The translations under genes were made by a program, and so were the position numbers. The notes below the pieces were generated by a model. It did no database searches. It was given only the letters and a program-made list of their open reading frames with translations, and was not told the origin of the DNA. A stretch of 52,189 nt of DNA, from NCBI RefSeq assembly GCF_000234665.1, contig NC_018322.1:641561-693749 (forward strand), given 5' to 3'. This document shows, piece after piece, positions 19,492 through 30,747 of this stretch; within the stretch, counting starts at the first letter, position 1, and each line of letters begins with the position of its first letter. Source of the DNA: Leishmania mexicana MHOM/GT/2001/U1103 (taxonomy: Eukaryota > Euglenozoa > Kinetoplastea > Trypanosomatida > Trypanosomatidae).

Positions 19492-21011
19492 GTTATGACC
19501 GATCGAGGCTAGCAGACCTCTAAAAATATTTTTTCTCGTGGCCAATTGGGAGCTTTATTGAAATCGTAGAGGCACCGCTCACTGTTGGTACGCGAATGAT
19601 TCGTGTATCGGTGACTGTGAGTTGTTAACTGTGGCGTAACTGCTGTCTGCCCAGTGAGTGGCGGTGGCGGGCGGCGTTCGCATCGCGTGTCTGAGGTGTG
19701 CGCACACGGGCACAAACGGGAGGACATTGCGTCCGCTTGGGGGTACGCGCGGGACTCGACTCTTCTCTTGGTCTCTCTGGTAGGAGGGTCTTTCCATTGC
19801 TCTCCTCACTTTCACGTTCTCTCTCGTCCTCCCCTGAGCACCCTTTGGGTGCTGTCATATCTGGCTTTGCCTGCGAGCTGCTCCGCCCAGCACGAGTGCG
19901 CCCGTCTTTTGCTCATCGAGGCCTCCTGCCCAGCCTCTCGACAAAGCTTCACACTGAGCCACCAACTCAGGTACTTTTATTCGTACGCATTTATAGAACT
20001 CTCTCGCACATCCCCGGGTGCACACATCGAGGAGTGCTTGACCGCACGTACGACACTCCTCACATGGATGTGCACATACGTATATATATGTATATGTTTT
20101 TCGCTTGCTTCCCTTCGACTTGACGCATATACGCACACGTTGACACGCGTATTGGGGCACGTTCCCCTTGCCTTTGCTTCGCCTCCACCGCCACCAAATA
20201 AAACGGAAGAGCGATCATAATCGCGTGGACGTCAAGGCACCCGCGTGCCCACTGACACACAAATACGTACACGCAGACATTCGCACGTGACCGTGACGTT
20301 GTCCATCGCTGTCTCCCCCTCCCCTCAATCCCCTTTCACTTCGGCCGATCGGTGCGGGTACTTTCTCCGCTTGTTTCGTACCATTCCTAGCATCTCGTCG
20401 TTTTGTTTATTGGCGAGTTCGCCGTCTTCCCCTCGTCTTGTGTTGTGACGTTTCCGACCTGCTCTCCGTTGGCGCGCCCGTCATCTTTTCCAGTGTGTCA
20501 CGCAAACGTCACCCCCGTCCCTTTCCCAGTCTCGACGTCTCTCTTTCTCTCGCTCACACCTTCCGGCCGAGCTGCTTATCTGCGTCATTCACGACGACGC
20601 TGCCTTCGGTCTTCATCGGCCTTGGTCCATCTACCCCGCATCTTGGGAGTTGTTGGGCAGGACGGACGGCAGCGCGCATCGCGCACGAGGCGGAGAAGGG
20701 AGAGCAACGCAGGATCGAAACAAAACGAGGGCGGGTGTGGGGTGGGTGGGACGAGCCTTAAAACTTCCTTTGCGTCATTGGCAACTGCTGGTTGCTGCTG
20801 TTGCTTCCACCGAGACACTGACGCGTAAGGCACGTACAATCCAGTGCCGATTCGGGTGAAGCGCGTTTTCCATCTCTTCGTTGCTCTGCCAAACACTGTG
20901 CCGCTACGCGATCTCCTTTTGTTTTGTTCTGCTGCTCATCTCTTCTCTGTTCTTGCCCCATTGGTTGGCGCCGCAGTGGCTGTTTCGGCGCACGCCTGTG
21001 CCTGCACCGCC
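19492..21011 (+). other. Intergenic region
   Basis: About 1.5 kb with no convincing gene. A TA-rich alternating stretch lies at ~20081-20098; CT-rich tracts occupy 20300-20560. The AG at 20975-20976 following a CT-rich stretch is a possible acceptor 36 bases before the next ATG. Confidence 0.55.
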
Positions 21012-21653
21012 ATGCCATGCAACGCGGAGTTTCTCATCTCCGTCAAGGGCAAGCGGGAGGGAGAGCTAGAGATTGCGCACTACCCCACGAAGCTCACGTG
21101 CTCCTTTTGCGTGTTTCTCACCGAGAAGAGGCTAGGCGAGGCGCTGTTTGTTCTCTACCGCCTGCGCGTTAAGGAGTCGTCCATCCTCTTCTCCAAGACG
21201 TACGGGCTGCTGGGCCATGACAAGGCGGGCCAGGCGCAGCCGTCCATATGGGATGAGATTGCCCTTTACGCGCAGCCGGCAGTGATGGAGACGGGCAAGC
21301 TATCCACTATTCGTGTGGAGTACGTTACCATCGCCGAGGCTGAGGCAAGGGGGCTTATCGAGAGGGGAGAAGTGGAGAAAGAGTTTTGCCGGCCATTTTT
21401 CGCGCGCGGGGGCACGAAGCACTATGAGGTGAAGTGCACTTTCCACGACGCCTCGCCACAGACAGCAGCCAAAAACAGCAAAGAAACACGCAGTATCGGC
21501 GAATTTGCTGGCAGCTCCCGTGCCACGAGTGCCGCTACGGCGGTGACGCTGTTCACAGCCGTGTGTGTCGTAGTAGGAGTTGTAGCCGCACGGCGGCGCG
21601 GTGTCACCTGGGAGAGCGCCGCGCGAACCGTGCATAGCTGGACTGGAGTGTAA
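21012..21653 (+). CDS. Conserved-looking orphan with C-terminal membrane anchor
   Basis: 213 residues, not recognised. A soluble N-terminal part of ~165 residues is rich in short beta-like segments (EFLISVKGKREGELEIAHYP, later HYEVKCTFHD). A Ser/Thr/Ala linker leads to one hydrophobic segment at ~172-191 (TAVTLFTAVCVVVGVVA), followed by a basic stop-transfer (RRR) and a ~20-residue tail. The layout fits a single-pass C-terminally anchored protein facing the cytosol. A VAP/MSP-type domain was considered because VAPs share this layout and end in a similar strand, but the core FFAT-binding residues are not visible. The ATG at 21012 is chosen because the upstream in-frame sequence is hydrophobic pyrimidine-tract translation; a start further upstream would add a signal-like segment. 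Confidence 0.7.
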   Translation: MPCNAEFLISVKGKREGELEIAHYPTKLTCSFCVFLTEKRLGEALFVLYRLRVKESSILFSKTYGLLGHDKAGQAQPSIWDEIALYAQPAVMETGKLSTIRVEYVTIAEAEARGLIERGEVEKEFCRPFFARGGTKHYEVKCTFHDASPQTAAKNSKETRSIGEFAGSSRATSAATAVTLFTAVCVVVGVVAARRRGVTWESAARTVHSWTGV

Positions 21654-23577
21654 GATCCGTTATAGTTGATTAGCGCGCTCACAGCGCCACTGTGAGGCAT
21701 TGAAGGGAGTACTATCGATCCTTTGTGTAATCAGACTATTTGGCGGTGTTTCTCACCGCACTACCACTCTCCTGTTTTACTCTGTGGTCTCTTTCCCGCT
21801 GAGTCTGCGCATCGCGCAACTCTCTCTGCTGCAGTAGAGCACCCACAACGAGAACCCTGCCAGCACGTTGGCGCACGCGAGAGCCGCAAATACACCCGCA
21901 TACACACGATAAGACAAGAAAGAGTTGATTGTATACGCCCGTTTGTGTACCAGCGATGTGGTTGCTGGTCGACGCTCGGTGTATGCGATGTTCATCAGTT
22001 TGGTCTTATGAGGGCCTCGTCGCGCATCTTTGCGAATCAGTGAGCGTGGCTGTCACCCTCTTTCTCTCGCCCTGTATGGTGTGCGGCACTTCTGCCGATT
22101 GAGGACAGCCCTGTGCTTTCTGCCACGTTCGAGCGTCGCGAGGGATGTGTTTGTAATGAATGTTCTCTGCTTCACGCGTTGCTGGCCTGCGTGCGGTTGT
22201 GGTTTGCTGCCTTTTCCTTTCGTTCTCGTTTTGCTCCCATTTTGTCTCTCTTCACGCGTTGGCTGCTTCTTCTTCCGTGGCTCTCCATCGCTTGTGGACA
22301 GGCATGCTTGACAGCACAAGATGTGAGAGGTGCGCTTGTGCTGCTAGTCAGCGTGAATGATGCTTTCATTGTTGTTGTGGTAGACGAGTGTCGCTGCCCC
22401 TGTGCGTCACAGTGGGACACCCCTTCTCTTGTCCCTTTCCTTTCCGAATGGACCGGGGCACCGTTGTGAGCGCGCGGGTTTACGGGTTCACATGGGTGCC
22501 CACACTGATGGACTTGCTCAGGGGGGCGATAGAGAGAAGGGAGGAGAGAGATGTGTGGCTTTTCATTGTGTTGTGCTAGCTTGTGCGTGTGTCTTCGTGT
22601 GTGTCTGTGAGCTCCTTTGTGTGTCGCTTCTCTTCGACTTTTCACTTCGAACAAACCGCTAGGCGGCAACGCAGGCGGAGCTACCGTCGCAGTGATGACG
22701 TCATTGCGGGTGCGCTGCATATTTGGCGATGATGCTCTCGTCACAGGCTCGTTGTTCTTTGCTCCTGCACGCACACTGTGGTGTGCTCGTCTCTGTTGCC
22801 GTGGTGTCGACTCACCGCACGTCATTTCACAGTGCGTCGCTCGATGAGGAAAGCGAGAGATCGCCAGCATTGCAGAGCCCCAAAACATGCGTTCTTTGGT
22901 GCTTCTGTCTCTGTGTATCCGTGTTGCTGAGGTGAAGCTATCTGCCAGCCGCCGTGCCAATTCTAGGGAGGATAGCAGTGCTAAGAGGAACCCAGTCACT
23001 GTTGCCTTCAGGCTTCGTCCGCTGCGCGTGGCCCTCCCCCGTGTATCCTCCTCTTGCCTCGGTCTCCCTCCATATCTTTCTTTGCCTCTTCTACTGCAGC
23101 CGGCGTTTCGGTTTGCAGACACATCTTTACAGGGCGGCTGGGTTACCCAGAGGCGTCGACAAGTCCATTATCACGGAGAAACAACATCACGCGCACGCAC
23201 CAGCACACACAAACGGGCAAGGCAAAGAAGAGGTGGATATCGCGCCGCTCGACGTGCCCACACGCTGCAACGCTACCGTGCGTTTTTTCCATAGACGTTG
23301 CCCCTACTCACTTGAAAGAATATCTTTGTTATAGAGCACACTGTAAAAGGACGAGGAGATCGAAGGCGCACGCCTTCAGCATGTCTTTGGTGTTAGTCCC
23401 CGAAGCCACGTACACCGCAACGCCTCGAACACATACACCTGCACCAAGTATAGGCACTATTCTCTCTTTCCCGTGCATGTGTCTGTACGCGCGCAGCATT
23501 GCTTCGGCAGCTTTCTCATACTCGCTCAGAATTTTCCAAAACGCACAAAACGAAGTGTAACTCAAAGGGGGAAGCCG
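21654..23577 (+). other. Intergenic region, ~1.9 kb
   Basis: No gene supported. There are CT- and GT-rich stretches and long minus-strand frames of low-complexity Arg/Ser/Thr composition that I reject. AG sites after CT stretches near 23499, 23512 and 23530 are candidate acceptors for the downstream kinesin. Confidence 0.55.
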
Positions 23578-25968
23578 ATGAGTCAACGCCGCGTGGAGGT
23601 GGCGGTGCGCGTTCGACCCGACACGGAATCGCGCCATAACTCGTGTGTTTCCCTCAACCATGCGACCCGTCGCATAACCGCGCAGGACGACATCGGCGCC
23701 AACGTGCTGGCTGGGCGCCGTTCCTACAAGGAGGACTTTCTCTTCGATGAGCATGTGAGCAACCGAGCTGTGTTCGAGGAGCTGGTGCTGCAAAAGATGC
23801 GCGCAGCCACCCCAGAACACCCCGACACGCTGTGCTTCCTTGCCTACGGCCACACGAGCAGCGGTAAGACCTATACCATAGCGGGCAGTGAGCAGGAGCC
23901 TGGCATTCTTGCGCTCTGCGTCGAGGAGCTGCTGCGGGGCGAGGGTGTGGTCGAGGTGGCGATGCTGGAGGTGTATCTGGAGTCCGTGAACGACCTTCTC
24001 GCGCACGGAGAGCCACGGCACATCCGCCGACGACAAGGCATGCGGGGCCCGGTGATTGTAGTGGAGGGACTGACGACGTGCTCCCTCACATCTGTGGAAC
24101 AATGGAATGCCGTAGCCGCGTACGGCATGAGTTCACGCCGCACCGCGCCGACGGAGCGCAACTCCCGCAGCAGTCGTAGCCACGCCATCTTTACCATCAA
24201 AAGCCGTGGAGTGCGTCTCTGCTTTGTTGACCTGGCAGGGAGTGAGCGGCAGACCGTCTTCTCCCCTCAGCTCAACAAGGAGAGCATCAGCATCAACAAA
24301 TCACTCTCCCGCCTGAGCACCGTGCTGGAGGCGCTGAGCAACCAAAGAGTAGCCCAGGACGGAACTCGCTCCTATGTCAACTTCCGAGACACCACCTTGA
24401 CAGTGCTCCTGCAGCGCTACCTGACCGGGGCGTCCATGACCACCTTTCTCGCATGCGTGCATCCGAGCGCAGACTACTACCAGGAAACACTCAGCACTCT
24501 TCGCTACACTCAGCGGCTGAAGCGCATCCGCACCTGCATCACCAAGACCGACGAAGGCGAGTGGAGTGGATTGAAGGTCAGTGAGCACCAGGTGCTGCTC
24601 GATGAGCTGACTCGCCTACGTGAGCAGATGAAGGTGAGCGAGAACGCTACCAAGCTCGTTGAGGCAACCCATCGGCGCCGCATCGCAGAGCTGGAACACA
24701 CGCTCGCAAAGCAGGGGGGATTACATGACGGTGCAGCTGGTGCTTCAGCGCCGCTGTCGCCCGCTCCCAGAGAGATGAACGCCAGACGCGTGAGGGACAC
24801 ACGGCGGGTAGCGGGCTGGCTGCTCAGCCGCGTCTTGGGCGATCTGCCAGAGCTAAACGTAGGCTACGACGCTTACTTTGACGCCTATTTTCCCCCGTCC
24901 GTCCAGGTGATCGGGTACGTGTCAGCCATGGCGAGCCTCGTGCCGCGCACCGCCAGCGACGACCCACTTGCATTTCTTGACGTCGGCGACTTGGCCATGG
25001 GCCTCTCCATGCTAGACGCTGGCGTCCCCCCATTCGTTCGACTCCACAAGTCTGTCTGCAGTGACCTGAGTAACTGGGCGGGGTGCGAGTGGGATGGTAC
25101 CCAGAGCGTCGTTTACGTGCTCACCTTCTTCGAGTACCACCCTACGGCCATGTCCTCCGCCGCCGAGGATGCCGCTGGTATGGAGGAGGCTCTGCCGTGC
25201 TGTGGTGGCTATGTGACGTCCGCGCCGCTGCTGCCAATAGCGACGGTGCTTTGCGTGGCAGCGAGCACCACTCGACGCGTCAAAGAGGAGGTGCTGCAGC
25301 GCCTCGTCGACTTGCAGTGTGAGCAGCACGAGGCAGTCGCGGAGCAGGCCAAGGCCGGGGCACGGACGCCTTCGCTGTCGTCGTCGATGCTGTCGTCTCG
25401 TCAAGATGGCTTTCCTTCAGACGCAGCGCTTCTCGACGCTTCTGAGATGCGAAACATAAGTGAGGCAGAAAGTGACGACACCGCCTCGGCCTCCACTGAC
25501 AGCACTAGTGGTGGTGCGTTCCTCGCGCAGGAGGTGCGCCGTCAAGCGGCGGACACGTCCCACATTGTGACACCATTTCAAGAGGAGGAGGAGTGCAGCG
25601 CCAGCGGCGGCCGCAGCTGTGACTCGCGCGAAGAGGCGCGCGCAGAGGTGCGGTCAGCCAAGGTGCATCGCCACCTCCCCGGCGAGCTCACCTCCCCTTC
25701 AAGGTCGTCTGTGCCGCCGCCACGAGCGCGCAAAGCGGAAGAGCCGGCACAGGTGAGGGGTGGCACTGCGGCGGCTGTGGCGTCCTCGCAGCTGATGCCG
25801 GCAACATGTAAGTCACTTTCCCCCTGGCGAACTTCCGGCACCTCGTTGGCGCCGTTGCCGCCTGCAGACGCGCTTCCACCGGGGCACACCAGTAAGCGGC
25901 GTCACAGGGCCACTGGTGAAGGCAAGACCGTGCATATGCAGTCGTGCCAAGGGTGCAGATCGATGTAA
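23578..25968 (+). CDS. Kinesin motor protein with N-terminal motor
   Basis: 796-residue microtubule motor. The motor domain starts at once (RRVEVAVRVRP at residues 4-14). It has a P-loop GHTSSGKT at 91-98, switch I NSRSSRSH at 195-202, switch II DLAGSE at 218-223, and INKSLSRL shortly after; all catalytic motifs are intact. A coiled-coil neck lies around 335-385 (LDELTRLREQMK..., RRIAELEHTLAK). Residues ~400-525 form a second, probably folded region (GWLLSRVLGDLPELNVGYDAYFDAYF and following) that I do not recognise; the rest is acidic, Ser-rich and basic low complexity. The start is firm because the first motor strand follows directly. Subfamily and cargo are not assigned. Confidence 0.96.
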   Translation: MSQRRVEVAVRVRPDTESRHNSCVSLNHATRRITAQDDIGANVLAGRRSYKEDFLFDEHVSNRAVFEELVLQKMRAATPEHPDTLCFLAYGHTSSGKTYTIAGSEQEPGILALCVEELLRGEGVVEVAMLEVYLESVNDLLAHGEPRHIRRRQGMRGPVIVVEGLTTCSLTSVEQWNAVAAYGMSSRRTAPTERNSRSSRSHAIFTIKSRGVRLCFVDLAGSERQTVFSPQLNKESISINKSLSRLSTVLEALSNQRVAQDGTRSYVNFRDTTLTVLLQRYLTGASMTTFLACVHPSADYYQETLSTLRYTQRLKRIRTCITKTDEGEWSGLKVSEHQVLLDELTRLREQMKVSENATKLVEATHRRRIAELEHTLAKQGGLHDGAAGASAPLSPAPREMNARRVRDTRRVAGWLLSRVLGDLPELNVGYDAYFDAYFPPSVQVIGYVSAMASLVPRTASDDPLAFLDVGDLAMGLSMLDAGVPPFVRLHKSVCSDLSNWAGCEWDGTQSVVYVLTFFEYHPTAMSSAAEDAAGMEEALPCCGGYVTSAPLLPIATVLCVAASTTRRVKEEVLQRLVDLQCEQHEAVAEQAKAGARTPSLSSSMLSSRQDGFPSDAALLDASEMRNISEAESDDTASASTDSTSGGAFLAQEVRRQAADTSHIVTPFQEEEECSASGGRSCDSREEARAEVRSAKVHRHLPGELTSPSRSSVPPPRARKAEEPAQVRGGTAAAVASSQLMPATCKSLSPWRTSGTSLAPLPPADALPPGHTSKRRHRATGEGKTVHMQSCQGCRSM

Positions 25969-26595
25969 GGACCATAGCGGAGCGACACCGTGCGCAAACG
26001 TCCACTGAATGACACCCCCGCGGCAGAGTCCTGATGAGGTGCGCGCTCGTAAATCTTTGTGCTTCACTGCTCAACACACACGCATGGCAAAGATGCACGT
26101 CTTTTGTGGCTTTCCACGTGATGGACAGCCGACAGAGAGCGCACGTGGGCCGCTGTGTCGCGGAGGATTCTCTCTGTCTGTGCACTTTCCCTGCTCATGC
26201 ACCCCCTCCCCACAGCAGAATGAGGAGAGAGCGAGCGAGCGTAGAGCGACGTTGCGCACGAGAACGAACAAGAGGAAGCGCTCAGCTCTCTGTCCTTCGA
26301 GGCGCAGCGAAGGAGAACTTGTCTTCCGCAATACCTACCGAGTGCAGCAGAACCCTCTTCGTACCTCAGTACCTCGCCGCCAAGCCCGGATGCACGACTG
26401 CACAAGTAGAATGCGACACAGTTCCCGAGTGTTGGCAGGAATGTCTGCGCATGTGTCTGTGACTCTCGTTTCCTTTTCCTTTTCGCCACCTTTTTCTACC
26501 CATCTCTGTTGACGCCATTTCGCCGCACGCATTCACCGGTCCCTCACCCCGCTTCTGTCCCAGAACACCAGCACACGACACACCACGTTGCAGCC
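25969..26595 (+). other. Intergenic region upstream of Noc2
   Basis: No gene seen. The last ~100 bases hold a strong pyrimidine tract and splice acceptor. Confidence 0.6.
26468..26563 (+). promoter_or_regulatory. Candidate spliced-leader acceptor for Noc2
   Basis: CT-rich stretch ending GCTTCTGTCCCAG (AG at 26562-26563), 33 bases before the ATG at 26596. It fixes the start and excludes the in-frame upstream extension. Confidence 0.6.
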
Positions 26596-28560
26596 ATGGC
26601 TGTCACCAAAGAGAAGAAGTCCTTCAAGAAGTTCGCGAAGAAGCACTTGGCCGGCGTCATCGAGATTCGCCGCAAGACTGCCAAGTCCAAGAAGGAAAAG
26701 CTTGAGCGGTTGGAGAAAAAAAAGGCCCGTGAAGCGAAAAATGCGGCCAGGGAGGAGAAGGAGCACATGGATCAGCTGGAGCGGCTGAAGGACACTGACC
26801 CCGAGTTCTACTCCTACCTTGAGGAGGAAGACCCGACGCTGCTGGAATTTGGCAAGGAGGACATCGACGTCGTGGCGGAGAACGACGGCAGCGATGCGGA
26901 GACGGAGGTGGACGACGAAGAGAGTCGCGGCGGCGAGAGCGACGAAGACAACGGGGAGGCGGACGGCGGTGATGAGGAGGGTAGCGACGGTGCGGCGCCG
27001 CGGCGTGGCCGTATCACTCGCGAGGAACTCACGCAGGTGACGAGCGCCGGCAGTGGCGTGGAGTCATGCATCGACGTCTTCGTCTCCGCTGTTCGTGAGC
27101 TTGGCTATCAGGTCAAGGAGCACCCTCGGCCGCAGTCCACTCGCAAGTTCGAGGAGCCGGCTCTGGTGAAGGAGGCGCTGGTGTCGGTGGCGCAGCATGT
27201 TGGCAAGCAGCTCAGCACCTTCATCACGGGCAAGGGCTCCTTCAAGTCGCACAAGACGCGGATGCTAGTGAAGCGTCTCCTCATGGCTCTCTCGTCCGTC
27301 ATTGGCGAGGGAAACGTTGACGCCGTCTTGTCCGCGAGCCTCCTTCACGCCATCGTGCCCTTTGTGCCGCTGCTCCACTACGTGCGTGGCGTCACCAAGA
27401 CGGTGCTGAGGGTGTCGCTGAATCTCTGCGCCGCTCCTGAGGAGTCAGTGCGCGTCGCGGCTTACATGGTGGTGCGCTCTGTTGCAACCCGTGCGGCCGG
27501 TACGCGCTCCATGTACCAGTCGACAGCGTTCAAGGGCATCTTTCTCACGCTCATCCGCACTGCCCACCAATACAACATCCACAACCAGACTACGGTTGCT
27601 TTTCTCATGAACTGCGTCGTAGACCTCTACGGCACTGACATGGAGGCCGCGTACCAGCACGCCTTTGTGTACCTGCGCCAGCTGGCCATCTACCTGCGTG
27701 CGGCGTTGCAGCAGCAGACGCAGAGCAACGTTCGCGCCGTAGTCAATTGGCAGTACCTGAATGCGCTGCGCACGTGGGGGGCAGTGGTGTCGACGTACTC
27801 GGAACCGAATCAGCTAGGGCCGCTCATCCACCCGGTTGTGCAGATCGCCACGGCCTTGATGGACCTCTTTTCCTCGCCACGCATGTTTCCGATGCACCTC
27901 CAGATTATTGAAGTGTTGAACCACATTGCTAGCCGTGCCGAAGGGCTCTACATCCCTGTCGCGCCGTACCTGCTCCGCATTCTGACCTCTCCGAGTGTTG
28001 CCCTCTCACACGCTCAAAATGGCGTCTCGCCTGGTGCGGACCGGGTCGACTTGCTGTTCACCATCCGCGTCAAGAAGTCGCAGGCGCGCAACGGTGTCTA
28101 CCATCGCGACGTCTGGAACGAGGCGCTGTACCTCCTCACCGAGCACCTTGCCACCCACAGTCACACCGTAGGCTTCCCCGAGGCCTTCTGGGCGGTTGAG
28201 AGCACGCTGCGCAAGCTCAGGACGCAGGTGCGTGTGCCGAAGGTGCACTCTAGCATCAACAACTTGTTGCGTCACATCCAGACGACCTCGCAGAAGATCA
28301 AGGCGAAGCGTGACCAGGCCAACTTCGGTCCGTGCGATCTTGCCGCGGTGAAGCAGTTCGAGGACGAGCTGAAGCAGAAGAGGAGTGCACTCGCGTTGTA
28401 CTACCAGACTATGCGGCAGCAGCGCATCGACGACCTCGCCGCGAAGCACAAGGACGCGTCAGGCGAGCGCGTCACCTTGGACTCTGTTGCGGGGAAGCAC
28501 AAGAGCAGTGGAAAGACTGGTGGCAAGCGGAACCGTCCGCAGGTGCGCCGCGACGCGTAA
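26596..28560 (+). CDS. NOC2: Noc2-family nucleolar complex protein (60S ribosome biogenesis)
   Basis: 654 residues. In other eukaryotes Noc2 pairs with Noc1 and then Noc3 to move pre-60S particles through the nucleolus and nucleus. The Lys-rich N terminus (residues 4-60, KKSFKKFAKKHLAG...) is followed by a DTDPEFYSYLEEEDPTLLEF segment, the hallmark N-terminal motif of Noc2. A strongly acidic stretch (about 92-135) comes next. A helical-repeat core then runs to about 600, including the diagnostic FSSPRMFPMHLQIIEVLNHI region near residue 430. The basic C terminus suits nuclear or nucleolar location. Length is in the family range and no defects are seen. Confidence 0.92.
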   Translation: MAVTKEKKSFKKFAKKHLAGVIEIRRKTAKSKKEKLERLEKKKAREAKNAAREEKEHMDQLERLKDTDPEFYSYLEEEDPTLLEFGKEDIDVVAENDGSDAETEVDDEESRGGESDEDNGEADGGDEEGSDGAAPRRGRITREELTQVTSAGSGVESCIDVFVSAVRELGYQVKEHPRPQSTRKFEEPALVKEALVSVAQHVGKQLSTFITGKGSFKSHKTRMLVKRLLMALSSVIGEGNVDAVLSASLLHAIVPFVPLLHYVRGVTKTVLRVSLNLCAAPEESVRVAAYMVVRSVATRAAGTRSMYQSTAFKGIFLTLIRTAHQYNIHNQTTVAFLMNCVVDLYGTDMEAAYQHAFVYLRQLAIYLRAALQQQTQSNVRAVVNWQYLNALRTWGAVVSTYSEPNQLGPLIHPVVQIATALMDLFSSPRMFPMHLQIIEVLNHIASRAEGLYIPVAPYLLRILTSPSVALSHAQNGVSPGADRVDLLFTIRVKKSQARNGVYHRDVWNEALYLLTEHLATHSHTVGFPEAFWAVESTLRKLRTQVRVPKVHSSINNLLRHIQTTSQKIKAKRDQANFGPCDLAAVKQFEDELKQKRSALALYYQTMRQQRIDDLAAKHKDASGERVTLDSVAGKHKSSGKTGGKRNRPQVRRDA

Positions 28561-30315
28561 GGTGTGTAGCAGACCGTCGAACGACAGTACACCTTTAAAC
28601 GGCACTTCTGCGGCGCCGATCGAGTGAGGTGTTGCACCTGGGCAAGGCAGAGGCGGTACCCATCTTTCTTTTCGTGTCCCCTTTTCCGCGAATGTACGTG
28701 ACACCGGGCCGCATCGTAGCGCTCCTTTTCTCCTCTGCGGGTGGTAATGATGATGGGGTATGTGCGTGTTAGCGAGGGTGGATAACAACTTAATTCGACT
28801 AACGAAAATGCTTCTCTGTGCGTTGTTTCCTTTCTCTGACGTTCTCTTCTCGGCCGTCAGTGCTTCAGCCTGAGCATGTCTACGTGCGCTGTGTGCTGCC
28901 TTGTGCTGTGCACGGGCGATGATTGCCTTTTTGGCCATTTTTTGTGGGTATGCGTGTGTGATGACGCACCGCGGAGTAGTGGCGGTGCGGTTCCCGGTTC
29001 GCGGGTCCGTTAGCGCCGTAAGCGAAAGCGCATGAGCAGAAAAGGACGATTACTTACAAGGCGGGCTGCGCATATGAATGTGCCGTGCGCGAGACGGTGC
29101 CAGCGACATGAGCGACGCCACGGAGTCTTGCGGAATATCACTACCAAAAGATTGGTAACGGTGAGGGATGCGCAGCTGAGCCAACGCACAGACTCTACAG
29201 CAGGCGTCTGTGTGCTGACATGTTAGGCAGCTCAATGCAAGCAAAGCTGAAGGGGGAGGGGGCAGCTTGCCGTGTGGTTCGCTGTTGTTGTGTGTCTCTC
29301 TTAGCGAGCGCGCAAGTGGTTCAGCCGCTTTCGTTGCCTTTAATCTGTTCCAATCACCATCCATCTCCCATACCCCTCCCCGTTCCTTCGCTCCCCTTCT
29401 CCGCGTTCTTGTCTCACGACTTCCGCCTCCTTTTCAGTCACCACAACGACTGTGGTGAGCCGAACACGCGCATTTCTCTCGTCACAACATTCAGAGGCAC
29501 GCACGTGCGCTGAACCATTCAAAAAGCGCAGGCTAAGGCAGGCACACTTGCAGCTGAGGTCTGGCTTGCATCAAAGTCCTGCGCTTGCTGGCCTGTGCAC
29601 GTGTCTGCCTCTCCGCCGTGCTGAACGTTTGTCTGTTTCTCTCTGTATGATCCCTGGACATCTGCATCAGTCATTTCTCTCACTTCCATCGTATCTCTCC
29701 ACACGCCCTGCCTTTTTCTGCCCCTGTTGCGCGCGCTCGTCAACTGATTCAGCCGGCATACTTCGTCGCGCTCCGATTTTTGTGTGCCTCTGCTCGTGTG
29801 TGCATTGCGCTCAAACGCGAGGGGGGGTTCGGTGCACTCTCCTGTCCCTCCTTCTACTCGGCACGTGCGTGGGTTCTCGGACGCCGCGCATTCTTATGTG
29901 TGCCATTTCGTTGTTTCCGCCGCTCCTCTCCCACTCCCTGGCAGGTGCGGCATCTCCCCTCGCTGGCTTTTGCCTTCTGTGCCGGTGGCACAAGACGCCA
30001 TCCGGTCGTCTTTCCTGCCATTTGACAGACGAGCGCTCTTTTTTTTCGCTCTGCTCTCGTTCTCTGTGCGTAGCACACTAGTCCCCACCCTGACGGTTCG
30101 CACCTTTCTCAGATCCCACGCGTGGGCAATCCCCTGTTCCAGACCCGCACAGAAATCGAAGGGGCACCGCTGCAAGTGCTCGGGCAACGGCGTGGACCCC
30201 CTCTTTTTCCGGCCTCCCTTCGTTCGTTTGTGGACGCGCTGTGGTTACGGAAGACTCTGCCGTTTTCGTCCACACCCGTCCGTCTTTGTATGTGCGCTCG
30301 TTGATCGTCATCGTC
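28561..30315 (+). other. Intergenic region, ~1.75 kb
   Basis: No gene supported. It contains a G7 run at 29821-29827, a T8 run near 30039-30046, and CT tracts at 29340-29450 and 29660-29730. AG at 30072-30073 follows a strong CT tract and could be the acceptor for the downstream Got1-like gene, with a 5' UTR of ~240 bases. Confidence 0.55.
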
Positions 30316-30747
30316 ATGGACTCGCTGTACAACTGGAATGACTCGACCAAGATCGGGGTGGCCTTTACCGGCCTTGGTATGTTCTTCACCTTTATGGGGA
30401 TCGTGATGCTCCTGGACAGCATTCTTCTCACAATGGGGAACTTCTTGTTTGTAGCCGGTGTGGCGATGGTCATGGGACCGCGGCGGTGCAAGGCGTTCTT
30501 CATCGCGCGCCAGCGCGCATCTGCGTGCTTCTTTCTGGGCATTTTGTTTGTGGTTCTCCGTTGGTGTTTTATTGGGCTGTGCATTCAAGGCTTTGGCGCG
30601 CTGAACCTATTCGGCAACTTTTTCCCTGTACTAGTGCGCGTGCTGGAGTCTGCCCCTGTCATTGGCCCTATAATCTTATCCGCCCCGGTCCAGAAAGTGT
30701 TGTCTCTCATGCATGTCAACGATGTGCGAAACCTGCGGAATGTTTAG
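30316..30747 (+). CDS. Got1/SFT2-like vesicle transport membrane protein
   Basis: 143 residues with four hydrophobic segments (~12-30, 34-52, 70-90, 92-115), the length and topology of Got1 proteins, which act in ER-Golgi and endosome-Golgi vesicle traffic. The N-terminal pattern DSTKIGVAFTGLGMFFTF, then a FD/LD-like turn (LLDSILLTMGNFLFVAG) matches the Got1 core: K-I-G, small-residue helix, D-x-x-L, G-N-x-L-F-x-x-G. The C-terminal ~30 residues are amphipathic (VQKVLSLM...). The start at ATG 30316 is the first that retains the conserved N terminus. The upstream extension is low-complexity. Confidence 0.88.
   Translation: MDSLYNWNDSTKIGVAFTGLGMFFTFMGIVMLLDSILLTMGNFLFVAGVAMVMGPRRCKAFFIARQRASACFFLGILFVVLRWCFIGLCIQGFGALNLFGNFFPVLVRVLESAPVIGPIILSAPVQKVLSLMHVNDVRNLRNV

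Noticed and set aside
22172..23122. 316-codon minus-strand frame
   Set aside because: Arg/Ser/Thr/His-rich translation with GT-repeat derived stretches, no domain, opposite to the transcription unit.
28985..29035. GGTTCGCGGG-containing stretch, tRNA T-arm-like
   Set aside because: No matching anticodon arm, D arm or acceptor stem could be built around it.
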